Shown one piece after another: positions 22,517 to 26,908 of a DNA stretch of 26,908 nucleotides (position 1 is its first letter; the number at the start of each line of letters is the position of its first letter). Both the position numbers and the translations under genes were made by a program. The stretch comes from CAYHPY01 sp964358485 (GTDB lineage: Bacteria > Elusimicrobiota > Elusimicrobia > UBA1565 > UBA9628): positions 1-26,908 of the forward strand of contig CAYHPY010000046.1 in NCBI GenBank assembly GCA_964358485.1, read 5' to 3'. The notes beneath the pieces were generated by a model. That model worked only from the letters and a program-made list of their open reading frames with translations, was not told where the DNA came from and ran no database searches.

Positions 22517-22517
22517 C

Positions 22518-22994
22518 CTAGCGGCAGGTCCCGGAGGAGCAGGTCAAGGACCCGCAGCAGTCGGAATGCCGCGCGCAGTGGGACCCGAGGCCCACGCAGC
22601 TGACCCCGCCGTTGCCGCAGACCCCGCCCACGCAGGTCGAGGTCCCGCAGCAATCCGCCGAGAGCGAGCAGTGCCCGCCGTCCGAGATGCAGGAGCCGGA
22701 GGTGTCGCTGCAGGTGCCCCCGACGCAGGTGGAGGTTCCGCAACAGTCCGTGGAAGTCGCGCAATGCGAGCCCGGGCCCACGCAGCCCCCCGAGTCGCAG
22801 ATCTTCTGGGCGTTGCAGGTGGCCGTTCCGCAGCAGTCCCCGTGGGTCTGGCAGTGCATGCCCGCGCTCACGCAGGGGACGTTGCCCCCGGGAATCGGCG
22901 GCGGCGGATCCGGGTCGTCGGGCATGTCGCAACCGCCCGCGAAGGGGAGAAAAGCCAATACGGCCGCCAGGGCCAGCCTCGGGATAGAGGGCAC
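22518..22994 (-). CDS. Lipoprotein with four knottin-like cysteine repeats
   Basis: The product is 158 aa. A lipoprotein signal (PSIPRLALAAVLAFLPFAGG-C, Cys22) is followed by an Asp/Pro-rich spacer (DMPDDPDPPPPIPGG). Four repeats follow at residues 41-66, 71-95, 102-126 and 133-157, each C-x6-C-x5-CC-x4-C-x4/5-C. They share GxHC, DCCG and TC positions. This is the cysteine order of inhibitor-cystine-knot (knottin) domains. It would be displayed on the membrane surface with up to twelve disulfides. GTG 22994 is preferred because TATACT lies 6 nt upstream; ATG 23000 directly touches the -10 box and would not be transcribed. No cognate target is known. Confidence 0.85.
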   Translation of the reverse strand: MPSIPRLALAAVLAFLPFAGGCDMPDDPDPPPPIPGGNVPCVSAGMHCQTHGDCCGTATCNAQKICDSGGCVGPGSHCATSTDCCGTSTCVGGTCSDTSGSCISDGGHCSLSADCCGTSTCVGGVCGNGGVSCVGLGSHCARHSDCCGSLTCSSGTCR

Positions 22995-23000
22995 GGTCAT

Positions 23001-23029
23001 AGTATAGCCCGGGCCCTCAATTCCCGCAA
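23001..23029 (-). promoter_or_regulatory. Promoter of the cysteine-repeat lipoprotein
   Basis: On the minus strand TTGCGG (23024-23029) and TATACT (23001-23006) are 17 nt apart. The -10 ends 6 nt before GTG 22994, again without an SD. Confidence 0.55.
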
Positions 23030-23038
23030 GGGGACATT

Positions 23039-23491
23039 TTAGAAGGGAACGTCCTCCAAATTCTCCCCGCCCGCCTCGGCCGGAGCCGCGGCGCCTTTCT
23101 TGGAGGCAAATCCCCCGCCCGAACCGCCGGCACCGCCCTCGCGCTTCTCCAGGAACTGGAAGTCTTCCACGGCGATGCGCACCTTGGACTGCTTCTTGCC
23201 GTCCTCTTTGCCGGTCCACTCCTCCAGGACCAGGTGGCCCTCGACGTAGATCTGCTGGCCCTTTTTGAGATATTGCTCGGCGAAGTCGGCCAGCTTGCGG
23301 CCGGTCTCCCGGTTGAAGGCCTTAAGGTCCAGCCACACGGGGACGTCCTCCCATTGGCCGCTCTCCGGGCTCTTGCGCCGGTTGTTGACGGCGAAACCGA
23401 TGTTGGCGACTTTGCCGCCGTTGCTGAACGTCTTGATTTCCGGGTCGCGGGTGAGGCGCCCGATGAGCATGACCTTGTTCAAGTTAGCCAT
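23039..23491 (-). CDS. ssb: Single-stranded DNA-binding protein
   Basis: The product is 150 aa. It starts MANLNKVMLIGRLTRDPEI, the standard OB-fold opening, followed by FAVNNRRKSPESGQWEDVPV, WLDLKAFNRETGRKLADFA, then YLKKGQQIYVEGHLVLEEW and IAVEDFQFLEKRE. A Gly/Ala-rich tail ends in the acidic tip EDVPF, which recruits repair and replication proteins. It coats single-stranded DNA during replication, repair and recombination. GGAGG lies upstream of the ATG. The start overlaps the stop of the glycosyltransferase (TAATG), an unusual partner for an ssb gene, which more often sits with rpsF/rpsR. Confidence 0.95.
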   Translation of the reverse strand: MANLNKVMLIGRLTRDPEIKTFSNGGKVANIGFAVNNRRKSPESGQWEDVPVWLDLKAFNRETGRKLADFAEQYLKKGQQIYVEGHLVLEEWTGKEDGKKQSKVRIAVEDFQFLEKREGGAGGSGGGFASKKGAAAPAEAGGENLEDVPF

Positions 23492-24237
23492 TATGAAACC
23501 TCCGGTAATTTTTCGCAGCGAAAAGACTTAAAACGCCACTTCAGGATGGACCAGATTACCTTAAATCCGTCCTTCCATGTTATTTTTTTTCCGTCCTCAT
23601 AGCTTCGGGGCGAGTAGCGGACGGGGACTTCCTCGATGCGCACCCCCAGGCGAAGAAGTTTACAAAGAAACTCGTTGTCGAAGTCGAAGCCGTCGGCCTC
23701 CACCGGGACCGCGCGCGCCAGGTTTGCCCGAAAGACCTTGTAGCAGGCGTAATAGTCCGTCGCCTTGTAGCCGTAAAGAAGATTGGTCAGGCCGGTGATC
23801 GTGATGTTTCCGATGTAGTGGGAGAAAAACGGGGAAAGGCGCTCCCCGAAGAAAAAATGCGGCCGCTCGTAGGCGAAGCGTGAGCCCATCACCACGTCGG
23901 CGCGGCCCGCCAAAAAGGGGGCCAGCAGGACGGGATAGTCGCCGGGATCGTATTCCAGGTCGGCGTCCTGGATCAGGAGCAGGTCCCCCGTCGCGGCGGC
24001 AAAGCCCGTTTTAAGAGCGGCTCCCTTGCCCTTGTTCGCGGGATGCCGGCGGAGGGTGATTCCCGGAATTTTCTCCAGCAGCTCTCCGGTGCCGTCGCGG
24101 GAGCCGTCGTCGACCACCACGATCTCCAACTCCCACCCCGAGAGCTCGGCCGTGCGCACGCGCTCGATCAACGGGCCGATGGTCGATTTTTCGTTAAAGG
24201 CGGGGATGACGACCGAAAGCCGTCGCGGACGGGACAA
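23491..24237 (-). CDS. Family 2 glycosyltransferase (DPM1-like)
   Basis: The product is 248 aa from TTG 24237. It is a GT-A fold family 2 enzyme: LSVVIPAFNEKSTIGPLIER, then IVVVDDGSRDGTGELL, NKGKGAALKTGFAAATGD, and the metal-binding motif QDADLEYDP. Later it has VVMGSRF and the C-terminal VRIEEVPVRYSPRSYEDGKK. This order fits polyprenyl-phosphate mannosyl/glucosyltransferases that load a sugar onto a lipid carrier. There are no C-terminal membrane helices, so it is a soluble, peripheral type. The start lies 5 nt after the DUF4404-like stop with no SD, implying coupling. The stop overlaps ssb. Confidence 0.9.
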   Translation of the reverse strand: MSRPRRLSVVIPAFNEKSTIGPLIERVRTAELSGWELEIVVVDDGSRDGTGELLEKIPGITLRRHPANKGKGAALKTGFAAATGDLLLIQDADLEYDPGDYPVLLAPFLAGRADVVMGSRFAYERPHFFFGERLSPFFSHYIGNITITGLTNLLYGYKATDYYACYKVFRANLARAVPVEADGFDFDNEFLCKLLRLGVRIEEVPVRYSPRSYEDGKKITWKDGFKVIWSILKWRFKSFRCEKLPEVS

Positions 24238-24242
24238 GGGCG

Positions 24243-24575
24243 CTAGATTCCGAGTCGCGAGAGCTCGGTGCAGAGCTCGTTGACGAGTGCGACCAGCCGG
24301 GGATGGGACGCCTCGAACTCGGACACGGAGGCGCCCAGGCCTTCCTGGGAATGCCTCCGAAGAGCCTCGTCCTGGGGACGGCGGGTGGCTTCATGGGCCG
24401 CGGCGTCCGCGAAGGAAGCGATGCTGCGCGCCTGTTCGCTGTGAGTTTGGTGGAGGGTCCGGACCTCTTCCTTCAAGCGGCCCAAAAGGGCCACGAGCTC
24501 GGCTTTTTCCTTCGGGCCGGCCTTCTCGACGCGCTTAATGGCGGCTTCGATTCGGGAGAGAGTCTCATCCAGCAT
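24243..24575 (-). CDS. DUF4404-like small helical protein
   Basis: The product is 110 aa and all helical. The N-terminal half is charged and likely coiled coil (ELVALLGRLKEEVRTLHQTH). The C-terminus SVSEFEASHPRLVALVNELC followed by TELSRLGI resembles the DUF4404 ending as I remember it. The family has no known function and is seen in many Gram-negative bacteria. The ATG at 24575 is preceded by TGG-TATAAT, an extended consensus -10, at 8 nt and no SD. It leads an operon with the GT2 enzyme and ssb. Confidence 0.72.
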   Translation of the reverse strand: MLDETLSRIEAAIKRVEKAGPKEKAELVALLGRLKEEVRTLHQTHSEQARSIASFADAAAHEATRRPQDEALRRHSQEGLGASVSEFEASHPRLVALVNELCTELSRLGI

Positions 24576-24583
24576 GGCACCCC

Positions 24584-24592
24584 ATTATACCA
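24584..24592 (-). promoter_or_regulatory. Extended consensus -10 of the DUF4404-GT2-ssb operon
   Basis: TGG-TATAAT on the minus strand ends 8 nt before the ATG at 24575. A -35 element is not needed with an extended -10. The start is leaderless or nearly so. Confidence 0.65.
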
Positions 24593-24625
24593 TGGCCCCG
24601 CCCCGTCCGGCGGGCCCGTGGTGAG

Positions 24626-24634
24626 TGCTATAAT
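24626..24634 (+). promoter_or_regulatory. Extended consensus -10 of the crotonase gene
   Basis: TGC-TATAAT ends exactly 6 nt before the GTG at 24641 and no SD is present. It is divergent from the DUF4404 operon promoter, 33 nt away. Confidence 0.65.
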
Positions 24635-24640
24635 GGCGGC

Positions 24641-25411
24641 GTGTCTGATGAACCGGTCACCCTCAAGATCGACGGCGCCGTCGCGCGACTGACCCTCAAC
24701 CGCCCCGCGGCGCTCAACGCCCTGGACCAGACCGAGGCAGACGCCTTCTCCCGGGCGGTGAAAACCGTCGCCAGGGGCAAGACCCGGGTCCTCTTGCTGT
24801 CAGGGGCGGGGCGGGCCTTCTGCGCGGGCGGGGACCTGGCCTTCATCGAGGGCAATACCCGCCTCTCCGCCCCGGTCCTGCGCCGCCGGATGCGGCGGTT
24901 CTACGCCAGCTTTCTCGGCTTGCGGGCGCTGCCCCAAGCCACCGTCGCGCGCGTCCACGGCCCGGCCATCGGGGCCGGCCTGTGCCTGGCCATGGCCTGC
25001 GATTTGAGGACCGTGCTGTCCTCGGCCCGCCTGGCGTTCAATTTCACGCGCTTGGGCCTGAGCCCCGGGATGGCCGCCTGGCCGCTGGCCCGGGCCGGGT
25101 TGGGGGAAGCCCGGGCCAAGGAACTCCTTTTCACCGGCCGCTCCTTCACCGGCAAGGACCTCCATTCTTGGGGCGCCGCCGCGGCCTGCGAGGAAACCGA
25201 GGCCGCGCTCGACCAAGCCACCGAACGGCTGGCGGCGGAGTTGGCGGGCGTCTCGGTCTCGGCGCGGGAGCGGCTCAAGGCCGAAACCCGGCTGGATGAC
25301 CTGACGCCTTACCTGGAATTCGAGGCCCGCGCCCAGGCCGAAACCTTCCGTCTGCCGGACCTCAGGGAAGGCTTGGCGGCCGTCAAGGAACGGCGGCCGC
25401 CGAAGTTTTGA
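24641..25411 (+). CDS. Enoyl-CoA hydratase/isomerase (crotonase) superfamily member, atypical active site
   Basis: The product is 256 aa. The crotonase fold is clear: VARLTLNRPAALNAL at the start, the first oxyanion loop in AFCAGGDLAFIEG, and the second in RVHGPAIGAGLCLAMACDL. Both Glu residues that add water in classical enoyl-CoA hydratases are missing. The position normally occupied by E in GGGCELAMMCD is Cys here, and the PE of FGxPExxLG is Asn-Phe (FNFTRLGLSPG). A hydratase role is therefore doubtful; an isomerase, hydrolase or decarboxylase-like activity, or another acyl-CoA reaction, is possible. The GTG start is supported by TATAAT 6 nt upstream. Its 3' end overlaps the convergent gene by 29 nt. 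Confidence 0.88.
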   Translation: MSDEPVTLKIDGAVARLTLNRPAALNALDQTEADAFSRAVKTVARGKTRVLLLSGAGRAFCAGGDLAFIEGNTRLSAPVLRRRMRRFYASFLGLRALPQATVARVHGPAIGAGLCLAMACDLRTVLSSARLAFNFTRLGLSPGMAAWPLARAGLGEARAKELLFTGRSFTGKDLHSWGAAAACEETEAALDQATERLAAELAGVSVSARERLKAETRLDDLTPYLEFEARAQAETFRLPDLREGLAAVKERRPPKF

Positions 25412-25814
25412 CGGCGCACTCCAATCCCCGGCTCCGAAGGAAATCGAGCACCGCCCAAAAATAGCGGGGATCCCCCGGCCCGACGGGGGCGCTGGAAACC
25501 GCCCGCCCTCCCGGGATGTCCATTTCCCCTTTGAGCGGAAGCTCCCCCTTGGCGCGGGCCTCGGCCAGCGCCCGGCGCAAAGCCGCCGCGGTCGCCTCCG
25601 AGCGGCCCAGGTCCAAGCCGAGAATGCCCCCCTCTCCGATGGAAACCCGGCCCGCCAAGGACCAATCCGGCCCGAAGACCTCGATCTGAACCCCGGGGCC
25701 AGCCGGCGGGAAATCCGCCGGAGGACCGCTCCGGGACACCACGGCGTAAGATCCCGCCAAGGTCAGGAGCAACCCCGCGCAGAGCAGCGCCGCCGGGAGG
25801 ATTTTATTCTTCAT
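25383..25814 (-). CDS. Small membrane-anchored protein of unknown function
   Basis: The product is 143 aa from ATG 25814, which overlaps the preceding stop (ATGA) and has GGAGG upstream. Residues 4-24 (KILPAALLCAGLLLTLAGSY) form a membrane anchor or signal peptide. A Pro/Gly linker and a domain of about 100 residues follow (VQIEVFGPDWSLAGRVSIGE, then ALRRALAEARAKGELPLKGE and YFWAVLDFLRSRGLECAV). The helix-strand order is faintly reminiscent of ExbD-type periplasmic domains, but the similarity is too weak to name. It is in one operon with the large partial protein upstream and overlaps the crotonase gene tail-to-tail by 29 nt. Confidence 0.7.
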   Translation of the reverse strand: MKNKILPAALLCAGLLLTLAGSYAVVSRSGPPADFPPAGPGVQIEVFGPDWSLAGRVSIGEGGILGLDLGRSEATAAALRRALAEARAKGELPLKGEMDIPGGRAVSSAPVGPGDPRYFWAVLDFLRSRGLECAVKTSAAAVP

Positions 25815-26908
25815 CCCCCGGCCTCCGGCCCCGACCACGCCGAGCGCGCCACCGTGGAGGACTCGCGGCGGATGACGACCACCGCCAATCCCACAAGAAA
25901 CACGCAGCTCAGTCCCAACAGGACTCCCAACACCAGGCGGTCGCGGACCGCCCCGGTTTTAAGGAGCAACCATGCGTCCCGCGCCAAATCCTTGGGCCCG
26001 GCCGTCCCGCGGCGCAGTTCGGCCAGGGCCAAGGTCGCGGCCGACTCCATCAAAAACGCATGAGCTTCCTCGGGGCGGGAGCGGAACTCGGAGTAGCCCC
26101 CGCCGCCCTGGGCCGCCCCGCGGGAGGCCGCCAGCACCTGGACCAGACCGTAGCGGTCGTCATCCGACCCGAGCTGGCCGGAATTGACCTTGGCGATCAG
26201 CTCATCTTGATAGCGGTGAATGCCCTGGTGCACGACCGTTTCCATGGCCGAGTCCCGTTGCTCCAAAGCCGACGAATTGACCAGGAGGGCGCCGTCCTGC
26301 CGGTGAAAGGCCAGCACCCCGTCCTGCTCCTTGGGGAAATCGTGGCCCTCCACCCGAAGCTTCGCGATCCCATAGACCTGGGCGAAAAGTTCGGCCAATT
26401 CCTGGAGGGCCTGGAGGCGGCGCTCCTTGGAAAGTCCGCCCCATTTCCGGTAGGCCTCGCGCAGGCCCGGGCTGGCCTTGATCTTGCCCTCAAGCTCCCC
26501 GGCGCGGACGGACTCCGAGGGCGGGCGCAGATCGGAAGTTTTCAGCCGCTCCCATAAATTCGCCCACGCCCGCGCCGAGCCGGAAGAATTTCCCGCCGGG
26601 GAAGAGGCCAGGCCCCGCGCCTCGGCCGCCAAAGAGCCCAGCGGTCCTCCAGCAGCCGCGGCGCCTCCCAGGCCCGAGACGCCGGGAGCCGCTCCGGCGG
26701 CCACGGAGGCCGAAGCCCCGCCTGGCGAAGCCCCGCCCCCCGTCGAACCGCCGCCGATTCCCCCGGAGCCTCCGGGGCTCGACGCGCCGAAACTTCCACC
26801 CCCACCGGGAGTGCCTCCCCCTGCAAATCCTCCCCCAGAACCGGGAGTGGAACCGCCCTCCGCTCCCGCGGACCCGGAATAACCCGAACCGCCGGCCTCC
26901 CCGGAAGA
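25811..26908 (-). CDS. Partial Gly-rich protein with HQxxH motif and C-terminal membrane helix (start outside window)
   Basis: On the minus strand the frame is open from the end of the window (26908) to the stop at 25811, giving at least 365 residues; GTG 26704 is probably internal. The visible N-terminus is a low-complexity Gly/Ser/Pro region of more than 100 residues. A globular domain follows, with helices (LREAYRKWGGLSKERRLQAL) and then METVVHQGIHRYQDEL, which looks like a zinc-protease HExxH helix with Glu changed to Gln. A downstream RPEEAHAFLMESAA could supply the third ligand. Near the C-terminus lies one membrane helix (LVLGVLLGLSCVFLVGLAVV) with a short basic tail. The function is unknown; a pseudo-protease is possible. 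Confidence 0.75.
   Translation of the reverse strand, partial: SSGEAGGSGYSGSAGAEGGSTPGSGGGFAGGGTPGGGGSFGASSPGGSGGIGGGSTGGGASPGGASASVAAGAAPGVSGLGGAAAAGGPLGSLAAEARGLASSPAGNSSGSARAWANLWERLKTSDLRPPSESVRAGELEGKIKASPGLREAYRKWGGLSKERRLQALQELAELFAQVYGIAKLRVEGHDFPKEQDGVLAFHRQDGALLVNSSALEQRDSAMETVVHQGIHRYQDELIAKVNSGQLGSDDDRYGLVQVLAASRGAAQGGGGYSEFRSRPEEAHAFLMESAATLALAELRRGTAGPKDLARDAWLLLKTGAVRDRLVLGVLLGLSCVFLVGLAVVVIRRESSTVARSAWSGPEAGG

Noticed and set aside
22995..23219. Upstream extension of the cysteine-repeat lipoprotein
   Set aside because: It would place about 70 residues before the signal peptide and overlap the ssb gene; the promoter at 23001-23029 also excludes it.
26478..26882. Pro-rich frame on the plus strand near the window end
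   Set aside because: It is the complement of the Gly/Ser-rich region of the partial minus-strand protein, and has no start signal.
1..26908. tRNA, rRNA, CRISPR arrays, IS elements, phage genes
   Set aside because: I looked for tRNA-like cloverleafs, spaced repeats and transposase or integrase motifs and saw none that I could support.

Overview
The window is 26.9 kb of GC-rich DNA (roughly two thirds G+C by eye) from a bacterium with a Gram-negative-type envelope. This is suggested by several lipoproteins, a FecR-domain protein, a class A penicillin-binding protein, an FKBP with an FkpA/Mip-like layout, an amidase_3 cell-wall hydrolase and a prepilin-like protein. No rRNA, tRNA or ribosomal-protein marker is present, so the phylum cannot be fixed. 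The gene style (small envelope proteins, P/A-rich linkers, pseudopilin-like proteins) would fit a high-GC Elusimicrobiota or a deltaproteobacterium-like lineage, but that is only an impression. Coding density is very high and there are no insertion sequences, CRISPR arrays or phage genes.

Layout. 1-2934 (+): a tightly overlapping operon of a partial P/A-rich protein, a secreted protein, a FecR-domain protein and a TMEM229-like membrane protein. 2980-3566 (+): a HicBA toxin-antitoxin pair fused in frame behind the broken N-terminus of another antitoxin. 3659-5071: a cell-wall amidase convergent with a His-rich glycine-zipper protein. 5283-6152 (+): a membrane-anchored helical-repeat protein ending at a strong terminator. 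6254-8915 (+): ECF sigma factor, zinc anti-sigma factor and an O-antigen-ligase-like/TPR protein in one coupled operon. 8922-10100 (-): SDR dehydrogenase and CheY-like receiver. 10136-14216 (+): PBP1A, then a four-repeat PPC-like lipoprotein and a small lipoprotein. 14215-14268: a 54-bp near-perfect palindrome.

14267-17395 (-): patatin-like lipase, PrsW-type protease, unknown protein and alpha/beta hydrolase in one operon. 17435-18208 (+): TauE/SafE permease. 18205-19785 (-): VWA protein and small lipoprotein. 19826-20563 (+): FKBP. 20573-21193 (-): MarC-family protein. 21294-22516 (+): repeat protein and prepilin-like protein. 22518-22994 (-): lipoprotein with four knottin-like cysteine repeats. 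23039-24575 (-): DUF4404-like protein, GT2 glycosyltransferase and SSB. 24641-25411 (+): crotonase lacking both usual catalytic glutamates. 25383-26908 (-): small anchored protein and a large partial protein with an HQxxH motif.

The most striking pattern is in gene starts. At about ten operon-leading genes a recognisable -10 hexamer lies only 6-8 nt upstream of the start codon and no Shine-Dalgarno sequence is present, which predicts leaderless mRNAs. Several internal or long-leader genes instead carry a clear GGAGG-type site. Other points worth following are the knottin-like lipoprotein, the antitoxin remnant joined to HicBA, the loopless palindrome, the possible PrsW/anti-sigma link and the HQxxH protein.
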